Assembly (NCBI GenBank): GCA_026874595.1
Contig: CM049319.1
Coordinates: 66,205,417-66,269,416, forward strand
DNA length: 64,000 nt
DNA from: Sipunculus nudus
Taxonomy: Eukaryota; Annelida; Sipuncula; Golfingiida; Sipunculidae
Reading direction: 5' to 3'
Numbering within the stretch: position 1 is the first letter of the stretch; every line of letters begins with the position of its first letter. Made by a program: the position numbers and the translations under genes. This document shows positions 13,258-24,984 of the stretch, in pieces. The notes under the pieces are model-generated. The model ran no database searches and had not been told where the DNA came from. It saw only the letters and a list, made by a program, of their open reading frames with translations.

Positions 13258-13465
13258 TCTCGTACGTACGACTTACTATCTCGTACGTACGACATAGTAT
13301 CTCGTACGTACGACATAGTATCTCGTACGTACGACATATTATCTCGTACGTACGACATATTATCTCGTACGTACGACATAATTTCTCGTACGTACGACAT
13401 ATTATCTCGTACGTACGGCATACTATCTCGTACGTACGACATATTATCTCGTACGTACGACATAA
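13258..13465. repeat. 21-bp minisatellite in left foldback arm (10 copies)
   Basis: Unit TCTCGTACGTACGACATATT plus A. The core CGTACGTACG is its own complement. Because 21 is a multiple of 3 and the unit lacks stops, both strands are open and read SRTYDIL and MSYVRDN heptads. These frames are by-products of the repeat. Confidence 0.95.
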
Positions 13466-14687
13466 TTAATCTTCTGCATCTGAATCACAGAATACACAAC
13501 AGGCCAACTGATATATGTATAAGCATTTTATATATGTTACCCTAACTACACAACATCTTCACCTTGCAAACCGTCGGAACACCGTTGAAAAGAAAAAAAA
13601 TACATATGTTTATTAATGCATTTATTTATTTATTTATTTATTTATACTATAAATTAAAATGCTATTGATTTTTTTGTTGTTGTTTCTTTGTGTTTAGGTT
13701 TCGGAAATATTTCAAGGAAAAGAAATTTATCAAATCGTTGTCTGCCAGTCATATACAGAACTTTCATTTTTAAATAGGTTATTCTCTATTAAATTTTGTT
13801 AGCAGTGTAATATTAATAAGAAAAAAAATTATTGCCTTTGCCAAATTGAAACTACCTTTTGGTGAAAGAAGGGTTCGGACAAGAGGTACACCTAACAAAT
13901 AGCCAGATTGTAAGTAATTGAGAATGGATATATGTGGGGTAGGTTTCTTATATTCCAAAATTGATCTGTATAAGAACTAGATTTATGACATAACGCACAG
14001 TGTCACTCGCCCTACCGTAAACGGCATGAAGTTCAACTGATGGGATCAAGCACTTCGTTTCATAATATATAAATCAGGAACCTCTCCTTACGGGCATCTC
14101 TGTATTACAGACACCATTATATTGACACTCAAGGTTCATATTCATTTGTAATAATATGTGTTTTGTCTCACATTATTAACTCATTTTGGCTGAATACAAA
14201 AGTTGTTCAACAAATCCATGCCGATACACGGGCTTCATATCTCCTGTTTACCGCTTTTGTATCCGTTATTATGGTTCTGTGTGTGAGTAAACACAGTGCA
14301 CCTTTGTCTGTTTACAATAACAAGACCGCGTGACCAGAAGCAAGATCTGAGTCTAGCACACGCGACAATTATAAAAAAAGAGAAGAAACATGAAAGAAAA
14401 TCACCCAGAAAAGCTTGAAAAACCTTGATTTGTGAATTTTATTTTTACGGTCACAAGGTGGCGTGAGCGCTGTTTGTTTTTCCTCATTGATCGCGCCCAG
14501 GGCAAGTTTTTTTGCACTTTTACAGAGGAGAAAGCAAACGAAGAACAAAATATTGAAAGATCCCGTAATAGTTTGAGGGGACTAAATTGTAATTCATGTA
14601 TACTCAAAATACCTGGGGGGGTCCCCCAGGGTTTGTAAAATGTAAATAGGTCCTTTTTTTCATTTAAACTCTCTACTATACAATCGG

Positions 14688-14690
<3 letters not shown>

Positions 14691-14771
<81 letters not shown>
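14691..14771. repeat. (TC)n(TA)n(TG)n compound microsatellite in the foldback spacer
   Basis: Three adjacent dinucleotide tracts. The 174-codon minus-strand frame covering it (14,401-14,925) reads HTHTHT, IYIYIY and RERERE and is not a gene. Confidence 0.95.
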
Positions 14772-14774
<3 letters not shown>

Positions 14775-16181
14775 TGAAAAGACTGAAAGCCTTGTGATAT
14801 AATACCAGCGCTGTGTTAGAATGGCTCAGCCGGTGGATAATATTAATGTCATTAGTAATACATGTAATGTCTATCAGATGTTCTTGTTTGACCAGATAAA
14901 ATATCCCAACATGTTCAAGGGACACAATTAGTTATTGTTACTTGCGGGGGATTCCTATGCTTATATGGCAAATTTGAAATGGAAATAAAATTTTGAAACG
15001 AGACCAATCGTTTAGAAACGAGACAAACACAGCGCTCACGCCACCTGGTGGTGGTACAGCATAAATTCACAATTCAAGGGTTTTTAAGCTTTTCTATGCG
15101 TTTCTTCTTTTATGTTTCTTTTATTTTTTATAATTGTCGCAAGTGCGCGACCAAGATCTTTCCTCTGGTCACCGGGCCTTCTTATGTAAACACTTAACAG
15201 ACACTTATAGAGGTTCTGTAATACAGAGATGCCCATTAGGAGAGGTTCATGATTCATATTTAATTAAACGAAGTGCTTGAACCAATAAGTTGAACTTCAT
15301 GCCGTTTACAAAAGGGCGAGTTACACGTACATGTACCACATACATGATGTTATACCAATCCGCGAATGAGACAAATTTGAGGTGTAGATTTTACCACCAC
15401 TTCAGCCTGACATATGCGGTTAAGACTTGTTTTTTTAATTTCGTATTCTTCTGTCACAGATTAATCGCACGCCCATGAGTGATAGTTTTTAATATATTTT
15501 TTTAATAATTAAGTTCAAAATAAAAATTATACGTACCCCATTAAATGGATTGTTTTCTATTCAGCTACCCAACAATCATACCAATGGCTGTATATGCATT
15601 AAATAATTTAAAAGGTCAACTACACGATGTGTTATGTATAAATCTAGTTCTTAGAAAGATCAAGTTTAGAATATTAGAAACCTGCCGTACAAATAATCAT
15701 TCTCAGTTACTTAAAATCAGGCTATATATTTAGGAGCTGTACCTCTTATGCGAACCCTTCTTCCTAAAAAAGTAGTTTCAGTTTGGCAAAGGCAAGATTT
15801 GTTTCTTATTAACATTATGATAGGCTCACTATTATAACATCATATACTGCTAACATTATTTAATCACCTGTCGTAAAATGAGTTCTTTATATGATTGTCA
15901 GACAACGATTTGATGTATATTTCGCTTGCTTGAAATATTACAGAAACCTGGACACACACAAAAATGTGAATCGGATAGCATTTAAATATATACTATAAAT
16001 AAATAGATATATGTGATTGTGTGTGTTGTTTTCAATGGTGGTCCAGCGGTTTGCAAGGAGGTGGAGATGTTGTATATATAGTTAGTGTGAAAACATACAT
16101 TATTTAACATATACATATTGCTTATACATATATCTGTTGGCATGTTATCTAGTCTATGAATCAAATCCGTGAGATTTATTA

Positions 16182-16345
16182 TGTCGTGAGTACGAGATAG
16201 TATGTCGTACGTACGAGATAATATGTCGTAGGTACGAGATAATATGTCGTACGTACGAGATAATATGTCGTACGTACGAGATAATATGTCGTACGTACGA
16301 GATAATATGTCGTACGTACGACATATTATCTCGTACGTACGACAT
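16182..16345. repeat. 21-bp minisatellite in right foldback arm (about 9 copies)
   Basis: The same unit in inverse orientation. The last one or two units near 16,310-16,345 flip direction, so the array itself contains a small inverted repeat. Confidence 0.93.
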
Positions 16346-16446
16346 AAATAATTTATTTTTCTTTTACCAGGTGGCAGCAATACGCTTCCGTACGAGGGTG
16401 ACCTGAAATTGATATAAATTTACCCCCGAGGATGACTTGACATGGA

Positions 16447-16555
16447 TTTCAGATAACCCTTACGATTTCAGATAATCCCTACGATATCAGTTTTTCTCTA
16501 CGAATTGGATTACCCCTACGGATTCGGATTACCCCTACGATTTCAGATTACCCCT
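16447..16555. repeat. Short tandem repeat of TACGATTTCAGATTACCCC
   Basis: About five imperfect units of roughly 20-25 bp next to the foldback right arm. A related block lies outside the left arm (13,135-13,185). Confidence 0.75.
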
Positions 16556-16560
16556 TCAAT

Positions 16561-19500
16561 ACAGTTGTTTTTTATGTTTATTTTAAATTCAGATACAATC
16601 CCCCATATATTTCATTTTTTTTAAATCTCTATATACCTTTTGCATGTATGAACTTTGTCATGCGTTATGAATCAATATAACTATTATTTTGAGAAAATTA
16701 TTTTAGAGATTGATTCCAAATTTTAAATCCAATTATTATAAAAAAAAATGACGTATCATGAGTTAACAAATTAGAATTGGACACTTCAAATCGGGGTTTA
16801 ATTTGAACAGTTGGGGGGGGGGGGGTTAGTAAATTTCAAGGTAACCTGTAATGGGGAAACCGGAAATCTTTACACCGGTGGTCAGGAATAGGAGTATGTT
16901 AGATTAACATCAGAGACGCCATATTTCCCTTCTGTGGTTTATTGTACTAAGTTGTATTCAAATTACACTTTCGATTGAATGAAGCAGCTGACAGTGATAT
17001 CATAAGAATAATGTGTTTTTATCAAGTCTTCTACAGTTCAGGTTTACTGTGCACGGTGGTAGAAAAAATGCAAGAGTCGTAAACTATCGTTACTACATAG
17101 AGGTATCTCCGATGTCCTGCCAAGACTCCTCGATTATCAGAAGTGGCCACTCTCTGCTTCAAAGTGAAGTGCTTGAGAATACATCGGGGAGAGGGGGGTT
17201 ATGTAGTCCATAAAACAGTAGCTTAAATTTAAGTGCATCAGTGATTGAAAAGTCTACATGGCGTACTGGTCCCGCGGCTTCCCACCAGATGTCGATGAAG
17301 GTTAGTCGCTAAACTAAGTGTCACGTGACACCGATATTTCGTGCAAAAAGGTTCAGTCAAGGTTTTTTTTTTTAACAGAAGGATTCCAACATTCGATGGG
17401 AGAAATACAAGACTTTATTCTATAAGAAAATGCAAAAAGGAACATTATTTGTCCTTAAATCTATACCTTGTGTAACATTCAGCTGCTAAGTCAAACACTT
17501 GTTAGTTAAAGGGACCCAATCACCTGTAAAGCATATTGAATTTGACACGAAGAATAGCTTCTTCCCTTTCAAATACGGCTGTACCCGCCAAAATATTGCC
17601 TTGAAACCGATTGCTTAGTCCTGTAAACAAGTGTTAAAACAGTTGACCGAGCACGATCATTGGTGTCAGCATTAACACAGCGCGTGGGCCGTGCGGAGCC
17701 AAAACACTAGTCTGGCAGGAGATGCCTTGACTGACTTGGCACAAAAAATGTAATACTTGTTCCCGCTGGCTAAAACATTTTGTGTTTAGTCTCTCAATTG
17801 GACCTCAGGTCATGCGGCCTTGTTATGGTAAACAGACACACGTGGAGTGTGTTAACCAATGCGCAGAGCCATAACAAGGTGCTAAACAGCCGTATGCGAG
17901 GTACTGAGACTGTTTGCTGGAATGGTTTTGTTGGAAAACCGTTGTATGAAGCAAAACTGAACTGATAGTGTACAAAAAAAAAAAAACAGGCATCATATTG
18001 CTCCTGATTTTGTCCCTTTAAATCCAGCTGTTCACTTACCTTGTTGGTAGAATTTATGTAATTTGTAGCTTGCTGTGAGTTCAAATAAATGAACTTTACG
18101 TAAGTCATGTTCAGAAATGTTCATATGACGCCTCTGTCACGGATGATATGAGATTGCTTATCTACTAATTGTTAATAACCCGGTTCATGCAACAGTGTTG
18201 TCCCACCAAAAAAGGGAAGGAAAAAGTTGCCCCCCACATGTTATAAACACGAGAGTATAAACAAAACGAACTGCATTAAAACCTAAATGCTACACCAAAC
18301 CTGCTGAACCAATGAGAGTACGCATAAAATAAGTCGATTTGATGCGGTCAGACCTGCATGGTCTATATGACCACGTATAGCGCATCATTAATCTTGATAA
18401 GCTTGAAATTTTATGTTTCTCTCGCTTCCAGAAAGTCATCGATGAATGCTACTGACGCTACGCCAGCAATAAGTTCATCCTCTGATTATCTTATAGGACT
18501 ATCGATATCTAGAGAAGTTTGATTTAATTTCATAATATGATAATCAAGTATGGCTGAAAATTCACGGCATTTATTTTCACCTTTCCTCTTTATTTAAGGT
18601 CACAGCTGTTTGCAAAGCTGATAGATCCATTCTACCAATTTTGCTCACTTAATCATTTAAAAGTTTAAGTTAAACTATTGTATCTACGTACAAACAGTTT
18701 AAATAATGTGATCTCTTCCAAAATCATAAACATGTTTAAGAAATAATATTCAGTCGTCGGTGCATAATTAGCTTAAGTTAAAAAAAATTACACAAAATTG
18801 ATTATCTGTAAAGGCTGCTATTATTTGTTGCGTTTATGTGATTCCCGTCTTTCTCTCGATACTTGAACTGTATGTAATTCCTGCTAGGTTAAGGTCTTGT
18901 TTAGCCTCTGTGATTGATGTATGAGCTTTTTTATATACAAGCTGTAAGTGAACGCGGGACACGTGCCATGTTGACAAACATTAAATCCATTTAATCGGAG
19001 GTTGTTTACTGCGAACCATAGCTGTCGTTAATCGTTATTGAGAACATGCGGAGAATGCACATCTGTGTCTTTGCAAACCTCATTTACCGCTGGATGCCCT
19101 TGTTGGAAGTGTTTAGTTACTATCATCAACCATTTGGGCGGGTTTCCCACCTGATATAAAAAATAAAAGTAAAACGGACAACCCTGCACCTTTGGATCTG
19201 CGTTATTTTGGATTATAATTTTATAAAGCGGTTCAATTTTATCGTGTTATCGGTTCAGGTTACCGTTATTTAGTACACTTCGGTGATAGGAATAAGTCCT
19301 TTTAAAGTCTTTTTTTTCAAAAATAGAAAATTTATATATCAAGGAATTGATGTTAAATCTCTTAACATAAAAACTTTAAAATAAACTTAACTAAATCTTA
19401 TATATTCGTCATGTCAGGATAATAATGTTGTTTCTTCGGGCACCGCGCGCTTCAGTTTTAACCCGGTAACAAACATTTTTAATTTAGATGCTCAGTAGAA

Positions 19501-21904
19501 ATTCACAGATTTTGAGCTACAGCCGCTCGAACATTTATGTCAAACAAATAAAATGATAAAATGAAAAAAAGATAATATGTTCCATTATCGTGTTGTGTTT
19601 TCCCTGTTTAGCAAAAAACAAATCTGTTTGGATTAAGTTGCCCCCTTATCATACGATTTTTTATCGTAAACGTATGATAAACAGGTAAACAAATGCCCCA
19701 ATTTTCATGGCCTCATTTACAGCGTTAAAGAAAATATTTCTTGACGTCATTATGTCAATGCAAAAAAACATACATTCCTGATTATATGGATATGTTTTAT
19801 CTGTATCATCTGTTTTCCTCTTAAGATATTAATAACATTTAAAAAAGCAAAATATAAATATCCAATCACTACGTCAGTTCGGATACTCATACCGATGTGT
19901 GTTGCTTACTTATGTGATATAATAAGTTGTACTGGAAAATGTGAACTTTTTAACTTTTAAAGACACTCGTGGACGTCTTCCTTATTAAGTTATTAGTAAC
20001 ACAAACCCCCTGATGTATCTTCATTCTACCAAGACCTGGCAGCTTCTCTATCACAGACCTTGATTCCTCGAACAAGCCTGCAAGTGTTCGGCTTGAAATC
20101 AAAACTGTCAATCAAATCAAACGAATGTATTGATTAATGTATATAATACACTGTCCCCACGCCATCTGGACAAGAACACATGCATCCGAAACGGAACGGG
20201 CTTATAAGACTTTATTTGATAAGTCTATTATCGTTGCATTGGTGCAAGGTTGAGAATAACACACCGCGGGAACTTTGAATAAATAACCCGGTTCACGTAT
20301 CAAAAGGATCAAATAAAAGAGTCACTAAGTATAAGATCCAGCTAAAGCTTTCTTCACGTCACCTATCAGTTTATTAGCCATTATTGGTAAGAAATTTACT
20401 TAATCCCTCCATTTTCTTCGATTATTTTGCAAATATCCCAATGTACCATTACTACGCTTTTCTATAGGAGGATCCTAATTACTGAAATCTCATTTCAGTT
20501 ATGAACCCATAATAATAATTATCGATGCCCTCCAAGGAATGCTGAACGTTTAGTCAAGACTTAGCACCAGATGTGTTCCGGCAGCCATATAAAGCAAGTG
20601 CAGGCGAGTCATAGTCGATAGCCTTGTTCATTATGCATGATGTAGCGAGTCAGCCCGGTGCACCTGGCTGAATAAAAAACAATACAGCAAATGATTCCTT
20701 AGTCAAGATTAGAAATTGCCCTGAACTTGTTCTGAAAACCTTTAATTCGGAACCAAATGCCGGAAGCACAATGATAATTCAATACTGAAGACGTGCCTAA
20801 AGTGTGGCAAGCAAATACGGACTTAGTAACCTAAAATACAGTACACATTACACTTTTTTCTGTACCCAGTAAGAAGACAGCATGGAACAGAACGTGATAA
20901 ATATGATCTCTGCGGTACTCCTGCACCCACGTGATCATTGTGCAACAAACCTAAATGTCTTATCGACCGAGCCTGCCGCTGATTCCCGATGTCGATAAGC
21001 CAAAACTAACAGAAACCATTGTTACTTGTCGGAACTAAACCTTGATAATGAAGAGTAACCATTCATCCTGCTAGCAGCTGATGTATACACCCTTCAGTAG
21101 GCAGTCTCGGCAATTTCCATGATTTCCACAAGAAGATAATAAAAAATAACTAGAAGACGGTGGTCTCAATAAATACCTCCACAACGCTTATAATCAATGT
21201 TTTCTATGTGTTACACAGATAAATGTGGCCAGCTCCACGGTTTGCTCATGCGTCAGCTCTGGACCAAAGGCAGCACTTAATACCAATGAATAGCTCTAGG
21301 ATGGCTGGGATAAAGAAATGTCCCCATATTTCATTTGCAATGATATAGGTTCCTTTAATTTAAAAACAGCTTGAACGATCCAAATTACCTCAAATATTTA
21401 ATGGTTCGTTTCTTTGGTGTTGCTTTAATTCTCCATTCCATTTGCTCAAATTGTGCCTAAAAATGAATCTAAACAAGAATTCTAATTCATTGCGTAATCG
21501 CCGATAATTAGACTCACAAAGCTAACGTATGAACATTCCTATAAAACTTTTTATCAAATTCGTTTCCCCACATCCTCATTTCTCTCACATATCTTCCTGA
21601 GGATATTAAATAGATGGAATCAATCAATGTTACTAAATAAAATGCAGAAAATTAAATATTTTATATACTTCAAACGGTGTAAGCGTGGGAGAGTTCCTGC
21701 ATTTTACAGGGAGTTAACCATCACCAAAACATAAGGGGGATAAACCTAAAAGAACCTTCACCTACTTAGGTGTGACGCTTCGCACAAATTGAGAAAATTT
21801 TCACTATCTGGTCTCGAAGCATAGGAAGGCCGATAGGTTCTGGGTTCTAGCGAGGGAGGTCGATAAAAATATCCTTTGAAATCTGAAATATGGTCACTGC
21901 GACC
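16561..21904. other. No gene seen
   Basis: Mostly unique-looking AT-rich DNA, apart from the repeat copy at 19,430-19,720 and a G run at 16,813. I could not identify any exon. Confidence 0.5.
19430..19720. repeat. Second copy of the CCAGCCGCTCGGACATT repeat
   Basis: It has CGGGCACCGCGCGCTTCAG, then TGAGCTACAGCCGCTCGAAC, TTTAGCAAA and ATCTG blocks in the same order as 6,133-6,400. Terminal repeats are not clear. Confidence 0.5.
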
Positions 21905-22755
21905 TATACCCTCCGAGTTATGTAGCTTGTTTATACCTCCGAGCTATGGAGCTTGTTTATACCCTCCAAGCTATGTAGCTTGTTAATACCTCCGAGCTAT
22001 GGAGCTTGTTTATACCCTCTGAGCTATGGAGCTTGTTTATACCTCCGAGCTATGGAGCTTGTTTATACCTCCTAGCTATGGAGCTTGTTTATACCCTCCG
22101 AGCTATGTAGCTTGTTTATACCTCCGAGCTATGGAACTTGTTTATACCTCCGAGCTATGGAACTTGTTTATACCTCCGAGCAATGTAGCTTGTTTTTACC
22201 TCCGAGCTATGTAGCTTGTCTATACCTCCTAGCTATGGAGCTTGTTTATACCTCCGAGCTATGGAACTTGCTTATACCTCCGAGCTATGTAGCTTGTTTA
22301 TACCTCCGAGCTATGTAGCTTGTTTATACCTCCGAGCTATGTAGCTTGTTTATACCTCCGAGCTATGTAGCTTGTTTATACCTCCGAGCTATGGAGCTTT
22401 TTTATACCTCCGAGCTATGTAGCTTGTTTATACCTCCGAGCTATGTAGCTTGTTTATACCTCCGAGCTATGGAGCTTGTTTATACCTCCGAGCTATGGAA
22501 CTTGTTTATACCTCCGAGCTATGTAGCTTGTTTATACCTCCGAGCTATGGAGCTTTTTTATACCTCCGAGCTATGGAACTTGTTTATACCTCCGAGCTAT
22601 GGAACTTGTTTATACCTCCGAGCTATGGAGCTTGTTTATACCTCCGAGCTATGAACTTGTTTATACCTCCGAGCTATGAAACTTGTTTATACCTCCGAGC
22701 TATGGAACTTGTTTATACCTCCGAGCTATGGAGCTTGTTTATACCTCCGAGCCAG
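21905..22755. repeat. 26-bp minisatellite, about 32 copies
   Basis: Unit TACCTCCGAGCTATGGAGCT plus TGTTTA, with a G/T variant (ATGGAG or ATGTAG) and a few 25- or 27-bp units. All three + frames are open because 26 bp rotates the frame and the unit has no stop, producing a 26-residue protein period (SEL.SLFIPPSYG.CLYLRAM). No start context, domain or composition suggests translation. Confidence 0.95.
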
Positions 22756-22849
22756 TTCCTGATTTTTCATATTTTAAACACACTTTCTCCTGCCAAATTA
22801 CATCAATGGTATCTGTTTCTCAATTGTGGTTTCATCTATAAAGTATCTA

Positions 22850-22990
22850 GAAGTTATTTATTGATCATGACTAGTTTTATAAGTTCCCTAAGATTGGTGG
22901 CGCAACCTGTTTATTTTCTATTTTTAATGCATTTATTGCCTTTTTAGACTGCCAGATTACAATGATGATGTCCTTTTTAACAAATGTAAT
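22850..22990. repeat. GGTGGCGCAACC-type repeat fragment
   Basis: TTGATCATGACTAGTTTTAT, then AGATTGGTGGCGCAACCTG, resembles the repeats at 5,040-5,400 and 62,590-63,180 (GATCATGA ... GGTGGCGCCACC). Confidence 0.4.
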
Positions 22991-23365
22991 TTCATCTAGT
23001 GTCCTGAAACTTTGTGTGTCATTACGTCCCCTTCCCCTGATTTTTTTTTCAGTCCCATCGTTTGCCGGAATTTAGGATATTTGTGGCCACGGATTGAATT
23101 TAACTGAAGATTTTCCCCTCAAAATTGACCCATCAGATGTTCCCACTATATTCTCAGACGAGTTTGAACACTTATGACCTTGACCTTGACCTTGATAGAC
23201 ATGTTCTACTGTATAATTATGTTGATCTGTTCCAACTGACCTCTGTGTTTTACACGGGAAAGCTGTTCTGGTAAATAAAGCGGGACTGGAATTAAACAGT
23301 TGAAACTATACTGTGGATAATAACCACTGGCGAAACTGTTTGAACTTATGAAAATTATATAATAA

Positions 23366-23500
23366 CAGTCGACTCCCAATTATTCGTCGATTTCGGGAAC
23401 GAGGAAAACAGTTTGCGATAGGCGAGGGTGGCGGATCATCGAGAATGACGTGGACATGTGCAGATAATATAGTTGGCCATAATGCCAATTAAGGATTTAT
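23366..23500. mobile_element. Possible pogo/Tigger-like terminal fragment
   Basis: CAGTCGACTCCCAATTATTC next to TAA resembles one end of a pogo-like element. GCGATAGGCGAGGGTGGCGG follows, and a similar GGCGAAAGG..GGCGGATAAACGAG block lies at 24,120-24,160. No transposase or confirmed second end. Confidence 0.3.
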
Positions 23501-24901
23501 GCTACCTGTACATGTATATGAATTAAAACAAAACACAGATGAGCAAAACAGTTTTATTCCTTTCTTTCCAATATTTACAAAGAATATCAACATCATGATT
23601 ACATTACAATCAAATCAGTATGTCAATGACACCAGGCATTACTTTTAATAACATATTCCCAGTAGAATAATCAGCAATTTCTTGGTGGCTTTTATTGGGA
23701 TGCTGTTCGACAAACTTGACAATATCCTACTTTGTTTCCAGTGACTAGGACGATTCGCCTGCGTTTTCTGGTTGACATCTTGTACAACTCATGTTGGCTC
23801 ATACACCTGATCATATTGTGAGGAAACAGATAAACACACAAACTATCCGTCTGATCTCTCTTGATCTCGTCAATTAAGTTTATAAAGTTTTTCTTTTACA
23901 AAAGATGGCTACTCAATGATATATAGTCATTAGCATAACTGCCGGAGCATTAGGTGTGAAACTCACTGGTACATGGCGTGCCGCAAGGCTCGCTTACACC
24001 TATAAACTGGCGAAAGGCAGATTTCCGGGCATACTGTTTGATTGCGGATGGCGAATAGCAAGTGTTGCGAATAAAAGAGAAGGAAATAAAGAAGGGAAAT
24101 CGAGATTTTGTGAATTGTTGGCGAAAGGTGATTGTGGCGGATAAACGAGTGGCAAATGAACGAATGCATATTGTATATGTTAATCACCAATTAACTCGAC
24201 TCTTCAGTTAGATACTGATTTCCCCAAACTTTACTATATCATTATCGCCTGTTAACGACTTAACACTGGTTGCACTTTTTTATGAACGGAGGTGGATATT
24301 TAAATATTCAGAATAAAAATTCATTGATTTTGATTGTGACACCTGGAACCTTTATTTGGTAACATGTATTCTATATATGTATTCTATTGCTCAAGGAGTA
24401 CTGTTTTTCCCTGACAAAAATCATTAAAATATATTAAAATTTATAGAATATACTAAAATTTATGTAAATATTTACAGCGGAATGTCCGATCATTCCTCAC
24501 AACATTCCTTCGCAATAGGTGCTAGCGTAAAGTGTCTGTCTGTCGTTTTTTTTTGGTTACAAATGAGCATTGTACATGTCCAAGTGTCCGCAGAGATATT
24601 TATTGAACCTTTGCAAAAGGGTATGCTTTAGGCTTAGGGACAATTGTTGTAACCTTTGGGACAGATCTGTTAGATTTTAGGCAGGAGACTGATAAATATA
24701 GTTACTTTGGCGCACGTGTTTGTTCTCTGGTTGACATGTGATATTTTAGTCTATACAGTTGAATTAGCTGATTTTTTTCTCCTCTTTGTGTTTAAGGATC
24801 TACAATTCTCCTGCCCGAATGTCCATTTCAGATGAGCGTCATAATCCTTGGATCTCTTTTTAATTTATTGTATCATCACTGTGTTTCTTCTTAGATACAT
24901 G

Positions 24902-24905
<4 letters not shown>

Positions 24906-24981
<76 letters not shown>
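24906..24981. repeat. (CA)n(TA)n microsatellite
   Basis: Adjacent CA and TA dinucleotide tracts. The overlapping frame is an artefact. Confidence 0.95.
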
Positions 24982-24983
<2 letters not shown>

Positions 24984-24984
24984 A

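Larger units (their letters stand above)
13125..16560. mobile_element. Large foldback element, arms about 1.2-1.3 kb, tandem repeats inside the arms
   Basis: The left arm starts around 13,204 with GAGGGTACGGAAGCGTATTG and is matched in inverse at 16,360-16,398. The mirror match continues through the 21-bp minisatellite, through AAACGGCATGAAGTTCAACT (14,019) versus its complement (15,287), and down to GGTGGCGTGAGCGCTG (14,458) versus 15,030. The spacer of about 550 bp holds microsatellites. Outer flanks on both sides carry CAGATTACCCC blocks, so the element may extend to 13,125 and 16,560. No transposase is seen. The layout matches foldback transposons (TU/FB/Galileo type), whose arms contain subrepeats. 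Confidence 0.85.

Noticed and set aside
14401-14925. 174-codon minus-strand frame, one of the longest in the window
   Set aside because: Its middle is a translated microsatellite (HTHT, IYIY, RERE) and the rest is foldback-element spacer and arm. No domain.
13258-16345. CRISPR-like array
   Set aside because: The 21-bp units abut with no unique spacers and lie in a eukaryotic foldback element.
22450-22947. 165-codon plus-strand frame
   Set aside because: Translation of the 26-bp minisatellite. The other two frames are equally open.
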